Positions 1 to 5,683 of a stretch of 6,555 nucleotides of DNA are shown here, piece by piece. Under the pieces are notes generated by a model. That model worked only from the letters and a program-made list of their open reading frames with translations, searched no databases and was not told where the DNA came from. This DNA comes from Symbiobacteriaceae bacterium. Lineage in GTDB: Bacteria > Bacillota_E > Symbiobacteriia > Symbiobacteriales > Symbiobacteriaceae. Position 1 is the first letter of the stretch. Each line of letters opens with the position of its first letter. The stretch lies in NCBI GenBank assembly GCA_027356675.1, contig DAHVXO010000210.1, positions 1 through 6,555 of the forward strand. Direction: 5' to 3'. The translations under genes and the position numbers were made by a program.

Positions 1-565
1 GGGTCAGGTCGTAGCCGTTGGTGGTCATTCCCGAGGCGTGGGTCAGGCCCCGCGCCCGGGCCACCTCCATGAGGCGCCGCCCCAGCGAGAGAGCCACCTC
101 GGCGGCGTGCAGGGGTTCCCCGCCAAACCACTCCACGTAGAGGTGGTCATACTTGTGGGAGTTGGCATCGACCCACTGCACCAGGCTATCCTGCACCTCC
201 GGGCGCATCTCATGCCGCTTGAACTGCTCGTAGCAGTAGACGCAGCAGAAGTTACACTCCTCGGTGGGCAGCAGGATCAAGTGGAGCGTATGGCCATGGT
301 GGATGCGATTGTCGACGCATGACTGGAGAATACCGGTTTCATCTACCTCTGCCGGGACCAGGAAACCGCCCTGGGCCAGATCGACCAGGATGCCATCCAG
401 GGGTCCTTGGGTGACCGTCCCCCTGGCCAGGGCCCGGCGTACCTCCTTGGCATACTCGCCGGGGACGCTCCCGATGGCGCCGGAGGCGCTGTTATATACC
501 AATAGCGTCCCATCGGGACCCTTCGTGCGTGCGGTAAAGCGCGAGGCCTTCCAATCGGAACTCAC
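1..565 (-). CDS. Radical SAM (SPASM-like) enzyme, 3' end cut off by the window
   Basis: This is the N-terminal 188 codons of a radical SAM enzyme reading off the left edge. The iron-sulfur cluster motif is CX3CX2C, with Cys104, Cys108 and Cys111 in the stretch TEECNFCCVYCYE. It is followed by the SAM-binding GGEP motif (residues 148-151, in VEWFGGEPL) and TTNG (181-184). About 90 residues precede the cluster. They contain LLVYNSASGAIGSVP and GGFLVP, the type of leader domain seen in peptide-modifying or anaerobic sulfatase-maturase-like SPASM proteins. Such enzymes cleave SAM reductively to a 5'-deoxyadenosyl radical in the cytoplasm and usually modify peptides or proteins. The C-terminal part that would hold auxiliary cluster cysteines lies outside the window, so the subfamily is unresolved. 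A stop codon lies 12 codons before GTG 565, which is the only ordinary start between it and the conserved sequence. A GAGGGAG lies about 12 nt upstream, rather far for a ribosome binding site. No precursor peptide gene is visible in the 121-nt gap upstream. Confidence 0.9.
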   Translation of the reverse strand, partial: MSSDWKASRFTARTKGPDGTLLVYNSASGAIGSVPGEYAKEVRRALARGTVTQGPLDGILVDLAQGGFLVPAEVDETGILQSCVDNRIHHGHTLHLILLPTEECNFCCVYCYEQFKRHEMRPEVQDSLVQWVDANSHKYDHLYVEWFGGEPLHAAEVALSLGRRLMEVARARGLTHASGMTTNGYDLT

Positions 566-655
566 TGAGCTGATCGCTCCCTCGGTATGGGCGTAGGTCT
601 AACCCAAACTTTATTCGGTATGCGCCATTCTTGTCCTGCGGGCTGGAGAAAGTCC

Positions 656-670
656 CAATCCTCTGGATTG
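656..670. repeat. Short perfect inverted repeat between ybaK-like and radical SAM genes
   Basis: CAATCC (656-661) and GGATTG (665-670) form a perfect 6-bp stem with a 3-nt loop, 17 nt past the stop codon of the YbaK-like gene in its reading direction. On the minus strand it is followed by GGACTTTCTCC, which lacks a convincing T tract. It could be a weak terminator or a transcript-end hairpin separating the radical SAM gene from the two genes before it. Nothing else is recognisable in the gap between 566 and 686. Confidence 0.3.
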
Positions 671-686
671 CAGGGCTTGTGCGAGC

Positions 687-1151
687 CTATTCCCGCACAT
701 CCGCCACCTGGCCCCCGGTGATGCGAACCAACTCTGCCGGTGTGGTGGGGAAGACTGCATTCGGTGTCCCCGCCGCCGCCCAGATGTCGGCAAACTGCAG
801 CAGGTCCTGGTCGATCAGGACCCGCAGGGCAGAGGTATGCCCAACCGGCGGGATACCGCCGATGGGGAAGCCCGTGGTGCGCTTGACCGTATCCCCGTCC
901 GGCCGGTGGAGCTTGCCCCCCAACAACGCACCCGCTTTCGTCGTCGACACCCGGTTCGTGCCCGAGGCGATAATCAGCACAGGCTGCTCGTCCACCATGA
1001 AAACAAGGCTCTTGGCAATTTGTGCGACGGTCGTGCCGACGGCTGCGGCTGCCTCCGCCGACGTACGGGTGCTGTCCTGCAACTCCACCACTCGGCCCCG
1101 GGCGCCCAGGGCCGACAGGACCGACTGGACTCTCTCTGCATTGGGGTGCAC
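687..1151 (-). CDS. YbaK/EbsC-family aminoacyl-tRNA editing (deacylase) domain protein
   Basis: This 154-residue single-domain protein belongs to the YbaK/EbsC (ProRS INS-like) superfamily, whose members hydrolyse mischarged aminoacyl-tRNA in trans in the cytoplasm. The sequence shows the family layout: a Val/Glu-rich first strand (VVEL, 21-24), AQIAKSLVF (44-52) with the conserved lysine (Lys47) that in YbaK is essential for activity, a substrate-pocket strand (LIIASGTNRV, 59-68), and the diagnostic GGIPPVGH loop (98-105). The length matches stand-alone members. The GTG start is fixed by an exceptional AGGAGGAG Shine-Dalgarno 7 nt upstream. The preceding methyltransferase stop is only 20 nt away, so the two are almost certainly co-transcribed. 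It is divergent enough from classical YbaK, ProX and EbsC that I do not assign which tRNA or mischarged amino acid it edits. General YbaK-like function is secure by motif; specificity is unknown. Confidence 0.9.
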   Translation of the reverse strand: MHPNAERVQSVLSALGARGRVVELQDSTRTSAEAAAAVGTTVAQIAKSLVFMVDEQPVLIIASGTNRVSTTKAGALLGGKLHRPDGDTVKRTTGFPIGGIPPVGHTSALRVLIDQDLLQFADIWAAAGTPNAVFPTTPAELVRITGGQVADVRE

Positions 1152-1158
1152 AGCGTTA

Positions 1159-1166
1159 CTCCTCCT
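1159..1166 (-). promoter_or_regulatory. Strong Shine-Dalgarno fixing the GTG start of the YbaK-like gene
   Basis: Read on the minus strand the site is AGGAGGAG, separated by 7 nt from the GTG at 1151. It sits within the 20-nt gap after the methyltransferase stop codon and so supports both the non-ATG start and independent re-initiation within a shared transcript. Confidence 0.8.
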
Positions 1167-1171
1167 GCTTG

Positions 1172-1780
1172 CTACGGACGGGCGTAGATCAGCTTCAGCA
1201 AATCCCCCATCACCCGCTCCGTCCGTTCGATTGTGAGGCCAGCCAATCGGACGTTCTCCACCGTCCGCCGGTTGATGTGGGTCCCGACGACCCAGACTGC
1301 CAGGGGGTCTACCAGGTCCATGAGCGGGCCGACCACGGGCCGGTCGAGCCGCATGTGTTCAAGCAGCATGATCCGCCCCCCAGGCTTGCAGACCCGCCGC
1401 GCCTCACGCAGCCCCAGCACAGGGTCCGGCACCGTGCAAAAAACACAGGTCGCAAGCACCGTGTCGAAGCTGGCGTCCGGAAAGGTCATGCGTTGGGCAT
1501 CCATCTCCAGCAGCGTCACCGGCACCCGGCAGGGTTTGAGACGCGCCTTCGCCAGCATCCGGGGGCTCAGGTCGATGCCCACCAGTTCCTGCGTGATCGC
1601 CGGGTCATAAAGCCCGAGGTTCTTGCCCGTGCCGATCCCGATCTCCAGGACCCGCCCCGTCGCCTGACCCACCATCTGAATCCGCCAGGGATCCGGCACC
1701 ATCCGATCCATGGCGTCGTAGATCAGGGCGTTCCGGTTATACTTGCGCCGCACCGAAGCCGTGTACTTCTCGTTGATCAT
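1172..1780 (-). CDS. Class I SAM-dependent methyltransferase (Methyltransf_11 / PmtA-UbiE-like)
   Basis: This 202-residue Rossmann-fold methyltransferase shows motif I as VLEIGIGTGKN (44-54), the acidic residue after strand 2 in LVGIDLSP (Asp70), DAQRMTFPDASFDTVLAT (94-111), and the late motif VCKPGGRIMLLEH (130-142). The stretch VFCTVPDPVLGLREARRV with LLEHMR resembles phosphatidylethanolamine N-methyltransferase-like, UbiE-like and METTL7-like small methyltransferases, so a lipid, quinone or small hydrophobic substrate is plausible, but the acceptor cannot be read from the sequence. The start is chosen at ATG 1780 (MINEKYTASV), preceded by GGGGAGG. An ATG two codons upstream (1786) is nearly as good but lies only 3 nt from that site. 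The frame stays open to 1912, but the extra residues look unlike the family and are probably not translated. It is the first gene of a leftward unit with the YbaK-like gene. Its promoter should lie in the shared region with marR. Confidence 0.9.
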   Translation of the reverse strand: MINEKYTASVRRKYNRNALIYDAMDRMVPDPWRIQMVGQATGRVLEIGIGTGKNLGLYDPAITQELVGIDLSPRMLAKARLKPCRVPVTLLEMDAQRMTFPDASFDTVLATCVFCTVPDPVLGLREARRVCKPGGRIMLLEHMRLDRPVVGPLMDLVDPLAVWVVGTHINRRTVENVRLAGLTIERTERVMGDLLKLIYARP

Positions 1781-1822
1781 TGCCATCACCCTCCCCTTCA
1801 CTTTAGAAGAGATTCGCCACAA

Positions 1823-1846
1823 CTGCGGATTTCCTTTTGACCGCAG
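1823..1846. repeat. Perfect inverted repeat in the leader region of the methyltransferase gene
   Basis: CTGCGG (1823-1828) and CCGCAG (1841-1846) are exact reverse complements separated by 12 nt (a T-rich spacer on the plus strand). The element lies about 40-65 nt upstream of the methyltransferase start codon. It could be a dimeric regulator's operator (24 bp overall) or, in the leftward transcript, a leader hairpin. Sequence alone does not decide between them. Confidence 0.4.
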
Positions 1847-1894
1847 AGCGATGTTCCCGGGGCCACCATCTCCCACCAGAAGCTTGCGCGGCGT

Positions 1895-1921
1895 ACCGAT
1901 TTCGAATGCCACCGATTCGGT
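1895..1921. repeat. ACCGATT repeats with an 11-bp near-palindrome upstream of the marR promoter
   Basis: ACCGATT occurs at 1895-1901 and again at 1911-1917, 16 nt apart. The second copy is part of ACCGATTCGGT (1911-1921), which is palindromic apart from its central base. A TTCGAA palindrome sits between the copies. The cluster ends about 20 nt before the -35 box of the rightward promoter and lies between the two divergent genes, which is a typical position for a regulator site. The protein that might bind is unknown. Confidence 0.35.
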
Positions 1922-1941
1922 CTAGTTATTTCAAGAGGTCG

Positions 1942-1971
1942 TTGACACCAAAGTGCTATCAGGGCTATACT
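1942..1971 (+). promoter_or_regulatory. Sigma-70/SigA-type promoter for the marR-MFS operon
   Basis: A perfect -35 hexamer TTGACA (1942-1947), an 18-nt spacer and TATACT (1966-1971), five of six to the -10 consensus, lie about 70 nt upstream of the marR start codon. Transcription would begin near 1978, leaving a leader of roughly 65 nt that contains the AT-rich inverted repeat at 1995-2019. The strength of this match argues that the operon is expressed well when not repressed, consistent with control by its own repressor. Confidence 0.75.
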
Positions 1972-1994
1972 GGAAAAGTCGTTTAACGCCGCTA

Positions 1995-2019
1995 AATAAT
2001 AACGTAGTTAAATATTATT
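1995..2019. promoter_or_regulatory. AT-rich inverted repeat, candidate MarR operator
   Basis: AATAATA (1995-2001) and TATTATT (2013-2019) are exact reverse complements around an 11-nt centre. A second pair, TTTAAC (1982-1987) with GTTAAA (2007-2012), overlaps it, and CTAAATAATA and TTAAATATTA (starting at 1992 and 2008) form an imperfect direct repeat. The block is strikingly AT-rich against its surroundings. It lies just downstream of the predicted transcription start and before the marR start codon, where MarR-family repressors commonly bind to block their own operon. Assignment to this MarR protein is inference from position. Confidence 0.5.
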
Positions 2020-2042
2020 CGACCAGTGAAGGGGCAAGGACC

Positions 2043-2519
2043 GTGATTGAACAGGCGTGGCTGGCGACTTACCTTGATAGTCTTGCGGAGACGACCGGGC
2101 GCATCATCCGCTACGTGCACATTCGCCTGGGCGAGGACGGTGGGCTCTCTCCGAGTCAGCACTTCCTGCTCTATCTGCTCCATGTCGGTGGTTCCCGCAC
2201 GGTCTCGGACCTCGCGGCACACCTGGGCATGACGGCCGCCGGCGCCACCGGGCTGATCGACCGGATGGTCAAGGCGAATCTGGTAGAGCGCTGCCGTGAC
2301 GAGTCAGACCGCCGCGTCGTCTGGGTAAAGCTTGGGACGGCGGGTGCGGAGCGCCTCGCCGAGACCCAGCGCCAGCGGCGCAAGATCATGGCAGAGATCT
2401 ACGGCGTCCTTGACCGCACGGAGGTCGCCACGCTGGTCGACCTGCACCTGAAGATTGCCGCGGCAATCCCCGCGACGGTAGGCCCCTGTAATAGAGAGGA
2501 AGTCAAAGCGAATGGATAA
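2043..2519 (+). CDS. MarR-family winged-helix transcriptional regulator
   Basis: This is a 158-residue regulator of usual MarR length. A helical dimerisation N-terminus leads to the winged helix-turn-helix: RTVSDLAAHLGM (52-63), recognition helix TAAGATGLIDRMVKANLVER (64-83), and wing with the signature DESDRRVVWVKL (86-97), where the Asp and Arg residues are family hallmarks. The C-terminal helices (about 100-145) complete the dimer interface. The start is set at GTG 2043, preceded by GAAGGGGCAAGGA. The frame extends to a GTG at 1953, but that codon lies inside the promoter and the added residues are translated from the AT-rich operator region, so it is rejected. The stop codon overlaps the exporter gene by 8 nt, indicating translational coupling. 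The likely role is a repressor of its own operon, released by a ligand that the exporter removes. The ligand is unknown. Confidence 0.93.
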   Translation: MIEQAWLATYLDSLAETTGRIIRYVHIRLGEDGGLSPSQHFLLYLLHVGGSRTVSDLAAHLGMTAAGATGLIDRMVKANLVERCRDESDRRVVWVKLGTAGAERLAETQRQRRKIMAEIYGVLDRTEVATLVDLHLKIAAAIPATVGPCNREEVKANG

Positions 2520-4116
2520 GCGGACCAAGGTTTGGGTAACGGCTGGCTTGATGGTAGGACTGCTGGTCTCCGCCCTCGACATGACCATCGTCGACACCGC
2601 CTTCCCGCGGATGATCGCGGACTTGCACGGTGAATCGATCTTCACGTGGGTGATCACCGTCTACATGCTGGCGCAGACTGCCATCGTGCCCGTGGTGGGC
2701 AAGCTGGCCGACATCTACGGCCGCAAGATCTTTTACATGCTCGGCATGGTGCTCTTCCTGATCGGCTCGATGCTCAGCGGCGCCTCGCAGAGCATGACCC
2801 AGCTGATCGCCTTCCGCGGCCTGCAGGGCATCGGGGGCGGCATGCTGGCCCCCATCGCCTTCACCATCATCGGCGACCTCTTCCCCGGCGAGCAGCGCGC
2901 CAAGATGCAGGGCCTCTTCGGCGGCGTCTTCGGTCTCGCGTCCATCATGGGCCCGAAGCTCGGCGGCTGGATCACCCACAACTTCTCCTGGCGTTGGATC
3001 TTCTACATCAACGCCCCGGTCGGCATCGTGGCCATCGCCATCATGTTTCTCGCCTATAAGGAATCCCGCGGCGAGCGCCGCCCGATTGACTGGATCGGTT
3101 CGGTCACCGTGGTCCTCGGCATCGTGCTCTTCCTGCTGGAGCTGGCGCAGGGCGGCACCGCCTGGGCCTGGCTCTCCTGGCAGTCCTTCGCCATCACCGC
3201 CGGTGCGGTCGTCTCGCTCGGGGTCTTCGTCTATGTCGAGCTCCGGGTGCCCGAGCCGGTCCTGGACTTCGCGCTCTTCAAGAACCGGACGTTCGCCGTG
3301 ATGACCCTGATCTCGATCCTCACGGGTGCCGGCATGTTCGGCGCCTTGGTCTACATCCCCTGGTTCATTCAAGGCGTCGTCGGGGTCAACCCGAGCCAGG
3401 CCGGCAACGTCATGACGCCCATGATGATGACCGTCGTCATCTTCTCGATCCTCTCCGGGCGGATGGTCATCAAGTTCCCCTACCGGTACATGATCTCGGC
3501 CGGCTTTGTCATCATGGCCGCCGCCTTTCTGTTCATGACCCGTTGGACGATCGATACCACCCAGTTCCAGGCAACGCTGACCTCGATGCTCCTGGGTGTC
3601 GGGCTGGGCCTGCTGATGCCGATCTTGACCCTGGCGATGCAAAATGCCTTCCCAGGGACCAGGCGCGGCGTGGTCACTTCCGCTGCGACCTTCTTTCGCC
3701 AGATGGGCTCCACGATCGGCGTCACCCTCTTCGGTGCGGTCTTCAACCACCAGATGGCCAGCCAGTTCCAGGTCAAGGTGGCCCCGCAGATGGTCCAGCT
3801 CCAGCCCATGCTCGCCAAGCTGCCAACCCAGGCCCAGGAGTTCTTCCGCCAGGTGGCCGAGAGCCCGCAGATGCTGATCCGTCTGCTCCTGAGCCAGGAT
3901 GCCCAGGCGGCCATCCCGGCGCCCATCCGCCCCAGTCTCCTTGCCGGAATCAAGGGGATGATGGTCGACTCCATGCAGACGGTCTTCTGGGGAGCCTTGA
4001 GCGTCGTGGTGATCGGTTTCGTGGTCGTCCAGTTCCTCGGGAACACCAACCTGCGCCAGCAGGCCGCCGAGCAAGGCGTCGAGGCTGTGGTCGAGTCCCC
4101 GATCATCGCAGACTAG
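2512..4116 (+). CDS. DHA2-family (EmrB/QacA-type, 14-TM) MFS drug exporter
   Basis: This 534-residue inner-membrane proton antiporter of the major facilitator superfamily is expected to export drugs or other toxic hydrophobic compounds. Motifs appear in order: the 14-TM family motif D1 as LDMTIVDTAFP (22-32), motif A GKLADIYGRK (63-72), motif B-like FRGLQGIGGGM (101-111), and motif C with the following loop GPKLGGW (147-153) and WRWIFYINAPVG (160-171). The protein is hydrophobic nearly throughout. A polar stretch at about 413-487 (repeated Gln, Pro and Met) forms the large loop before the last membrane segment (about 488-509), as is usual in DHA2 proteins. The ATG overlaps the marR stop, and GAGAGGAAG lies about 9 nt upstream. 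Pairing with a MarR regulator is the classic arrangement for inducible efflux. No membrane-fusion partner (EmrA-like) is nearby, which fits a single-membrane cell. The substrate cannot be predicted. Confidence 0.93.
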   Translation: MDKRTKVWVTAGLMVGLLVSALDMTIVDTAFPRMIADLHGESIFTWVITVYMLAQTAIVPVVGKLADIYGRKIFYMLGMVLFLIGSMLSGASQSMTQLIAFRGLQGIGGGMLAPIAFTIIGDLFPGEQRAKMQGLFGGVFGLASIMGPKLGGWITHNFSWRWIFYINAPVGIVAIAIMFLAYKESRGERRPIDWIGSVTVVLGIVLFLLELAQGGTAWAWLSWQSFAITAGAVVSLGVFVYVELRVPEPVLDFALFKNRTFAVMTLISILTGAGMFGALVYIPWFIQGVVGVNPSQAGNVMTPMMMTVVIFSILSGRMVIKFPYRYMISAGFVIMAAAFLFMTRWTIDTTQFQATLTSMLLGVGLGLLMPILTLAMQNAFPGTRRGVVTSAATFFRQMGSTIGVTLFGAVFNHQMASQFQVKVAPQMVQLQPMLAKLPTQAQEFFRQVAESPQMLIRLLLSQDAQAAIPAPIRPSLLAGIKGMMVDSMQTVFWGALSVVVIGFVVVQFLGNTNLRQQAAEQGVEAVVESPIIAD

Positions 4117-4132
4117 TTGTACAGCCGGCATG

Positions 4133-4171
4133 GCGCCCTCCTGGAATTGTTCCGGCGTGGGCGCTTCTGTT
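4133..4171 (+). terminator. Probable Rho-independent terminator after the MFS gene
   Basis: GCGCCC (4133-4138) pairs with GGGCGC (4159-4164), and an inner GGAA (4143-4146) pairs with TTCC (4150-4153) around a TTG loop, with additional C-G and T-G pairs between them and one bulge. The stem is followed by TTCTGTT, a moderate T-rich tail. It begins 16 nt past the exporter stop codon, the expected place for ending the marR-MFS transcript before the next unit. Confidence 0.55.
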
Positions 4172-4220
4172 GCACCGGACTCTGTTGATCTGGTAATGTA
4201 TTGTCCATATCAGAACGCGA

Positions 4221-4256
4221 TTGACCTGCTTGCGGGAACGGCAGGCCGACGGTCAA
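4221..4256 (+). repeat. Inverted repeat immediately before the DUF3105 ribosome binding site
   Basis: TTGACC (4221-4226) and GGTCAA (4251-4256) are exact reverse complements 24 nt apart, with a nested CCTGC (4225-4229) and GCAGG (4241-4245) that shares two bases with the outer arm. The structure ends 3 nt before the GGGGAGG ribosome binding site at 4260-4266. It may be an operator or an RNA leader structure. A regulatory role is only suggested by position. The region 4172-4220 shows no convincing promoter; a TTGATC/TATCAG pair (4185 and 4208) is weak. Confidence 0.35.
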
Positions 4257-4275
4257 GATGGGGAGGTTCCGGATC

Positions 4276-4878
4276 GTGAAAGTTAGGAAGAAGCGTTCAA
4301 CCGTGGGGCCCATGATTGCGATCGGCATCGGTGCGGCTGTCCTGGTGGGGCTCTTTGGCTATGCGGTCTATCAGGGGAACGGCAAGGCTGCCAAGCCCAC
4401 GGAGAAGACGGAGCAGAACGATCCGAACTGCTGGCATTCGCCGGTCAAGCTCAACATGGATGGACTGGAGCGTGCCTCCTGTACGTCCAATCAGCACGTG
4501 GCCGACGGCACCAAGGTCCTGTACGAGACCGATCCGCCGACCTCCGGGCAGCATTACGGCGCCTGGCTGCCGCCTGGATTCTACACCACCCCCCAGACGT
4601 CCGAGCGTCTGGTCCATGACCTGGAGCACGGCAATATCGTGATCTACTACAACAAGGCGCGCCTCTCGGACGCCGACATGGCGGAGCTGAAGGCGCTGAC
4701 CAGTCGATTCGCCAAGGATTTTGAGGGAGTGCTCGCCGTGCCGCGCGCGGACGCCACGAATCCTGTGATTGTAACGGCCTGGGAGACGACGCTCCGGCTT
4801 CAGACCTACGACAAGGCCAAGGTCGAGCAGTTCGTCGACGCCTTCCGTGGGCGTGGTCCCGAGAGGCTGGTGCGCTAG
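4276..4878 (+). CDS. DUF3105 family protein, membrane-anchored, extracytoplasmic
   Basis: This 200-residue protein has a short basic N-terminus (MKVRKKR), one hydrophobic segment (about 12-33, without a lipobox) and an outside domain carrying the DUF3105 hallmarks: DPPTSGQHYG (86-95) and LVHDLEHGNIVIYY (112-125). Conserved His74, His93, His114 and His118 with Glu117 could form a metal or cofactor site. Cys52 and Cys69 bracket the first part of the domain and could form a disulfide. The family has no established function to my knowledge. GTG 4276 is chosen because GGGGAGG ends 9 nt before it and the protein then begins with the positively charged stretch before the membrane segment. An in-frame ATG at 4258 lacks a ribosome binding site and overlaps that of the GTG. 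The stop is 2 nt before the next start codon, so it is probably co-transcribed with the GNAT and racemase genes, though a functional link to them is unproven. Confidence 0.85.
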   Translation: MKVRKKRSTVGPMIAIGIGAAVLVGLFGYAVYQGNGKAAKPTEKTEQNDPNCWHSPVKLNMDGLERASCTSNQHVADGTKVLYETDPPTSGQHYGAWLPPGFYTTPQTSERLVHDLEHGNIVIYYNKARLSDADMAELKALTSRFAKDFEGVLAVPRADATNPVIVTAWETTLRLQTYDKAKVEQFVDAFRGRGPERLVR

Positions 4879-4880
4879 CC

Positions 4881-5642
4881 ATGGACATCCGCATACTCAA
4901 AACAGTGGACGAGATCCGCCCCTGCGAGGAGTTGCAGGTGGCGATCTGGCACATGCCGGACGCACAGGACGCCGTGCCGGCCCATCAGCTTTTCACGGCG
5001 GCCAAGTATGGCGGAATGGTATTGGGTGCCTTTGACGGCGACCGCTTGATCGGTCTGGCCTACGGCTTCGTCGGGCTGTACCGGGGGCGGCCCATTCTGT
5101 GCTCGCACATGAACGGGGTGCTCCCCGAGTACCGGGGTCAGGGCATAGGCTATGCCCTCAAGGTTCAGCAGCGGCTTGCTGCCCTGGAGCGGGGGCTGGA
5201 GGCCATGCACTGGACCTACGACCCGATGGAATTGGTCAACGGCAACCTGAACATCCGGCGGCTTGGCGGCACCTCCCGGCTGTATGAGCCGAATCTCTAC
5301 GGCACCATGTCGGATGGACTCAACGCGGGTCTGCCCACCGATCGGCTGGTGGTGGAGTGGGACCTGACCGCTGCCCGCGTGCACCAGGCGCTCATGAGCG
5401 GGGCAGCCCCGGCGCCCGAGCGCGCCGAGTGCTTCGCTTACGACGGGACGACGCTGCCAGCCGGCGGGCAGGCCCTGGCGCTCACGCTGCCAAAGCAGTT
5501 CCAGCAGATCAAGCGCACAGACCCACGGGAGGCGCTGCGGTGGCGTCTGGCGGCTCGCCGGGCCTTTGTGGAGGCCTTTGCGGCAGGCTACCGGCTGACG
5601 GGTGCCGACGCCGACGGCTACATCTTCACGCGCGAACCCTGA
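4881..5642 (+). CDS. GNAT-family acyltransferase (COG3375 type), candidate amino-acid N-succinyltransferase
   Basis: This 253-residue protein has a GNAT fold in the first half. Motif A, which binds the acyl-CoA pyrophosphate, is HMNGVLPEYRGQGIGYALK (76-94). It is followed by the WTYDPM (111-116) and NGNLNIRRLGG (120-130) blocks that mark the COG3375 group. The C-terminal half (about 155-253) is an extension beyond the roughly 150-residue core GNAT domain. The ATG lies 2 nt past the DUF3105 stop and has no close ribosome binding site of its own (GAGAGG is 14 nt away), implying coupled translation. The next gene encodes an N-succinylamino acid racemase-type enzyme. In Geobacillus a GNAT succinyltransferase, such a racemase and a desuccinylase convert D- to L-amino acids, so a succinyl-CoA-dependent amino acid N-acyltransferase is the leading hypothesis. 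The family assignment is firm; the substrate is inferred from context. Confidence 0.88.
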   Translation: MDIRILKTVDEIRPCEELQVAIWHMPDAQDAVPAHQLFTAAKYGGMVLGAFDGDRLIGLAYGFVGLYRGRPILCSHMNGVLPEYRGQGIGYALKVQQRLAALERGLEAMHWTYDPMELVNGNLNIRRLGGTSRLYEPNLYGTMSDGLNAGLPTDRLVVEWDLTAARVHQALMSGAAPAPERAECFAYDGTTLPAGGQALALTLPKQFQQIKRTDPREALRWRLAARRAFVEAFAAGYRLTGADADGYIFTREP

Positions 5643-5669
5643 CACCGGTCCGACCCGCCCCCACCGAAC

Positions 5670-5676
5670 AAGGAGG
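5670..5676 (+). promoter_or_regulatory. Consensus Shine-Dalgarno fixing the GTG start of the menC-like gene
   Basis: AAGGAGG lies 7 nt upstream of the GTG at 5684 and is the best ribosome binding site in the right half of the window. It argues for high, independent translation of the racemase within the operon. The 41 nt between the GNAT stop and this gene contain no promoter or terminator that I can see. Confidence 0.8.
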
Positions 5677-5683
5677 ACCTGCA

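Noticed and set aside
611..640. Five-codon ATG frame (MAHTE) in the gap before the radical SAM gene, considered as a precursor or leader peptide
   Set aside because: It is too short to be a modified peptide precursor and has no ribosome binding site or attenuator-like structure after it.
631..1840. Several plus-strand open frames of 116-272 codons over the YbaK-like and methyltransferase genes
   Set aside because: They are antisense to genes with diagnostic motifs and good ribosome binding sites. Their products are Pro/Arg/Ser-rich with no recognisable domain.
1906..1934. Possible minus-strand promoter TTGAAA with TGGCAT at 17-nt spacing for the methyltransferase gene
   Set aside because: The -35 is fair but the -10 matches only three of six positions. 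The leftward promoter must lie in this region, but I cannot place it.
1953..2042. Longer marR reading from a GTG at 1953
   Set aside because: The codon lies between the -35 and -10 boxes of a strong promoter, so it would be upstream of the transcript. The added residues come from the AT-rich repeat block and do not resemble MarR N-termini.
2503..4131. A 542-codon open frame on the minus strand covering the whole MFS gene
   Set aside because: It is exactly antisense to a gene with clear MFS motifs. Its product is highly polar and rich in Asp, Glu, His and Gly, typical of the shadow frame of a hydrophobic G+C-rich membrane protein, and it shows no domain motif.
4875..5645. Minus-strand 256-codon frame opposite the GNAT gene
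   Set aside because: It is antisense to a protein with clear GNAT motif A and the COG3375 blocks, and no motif is visible in its product.
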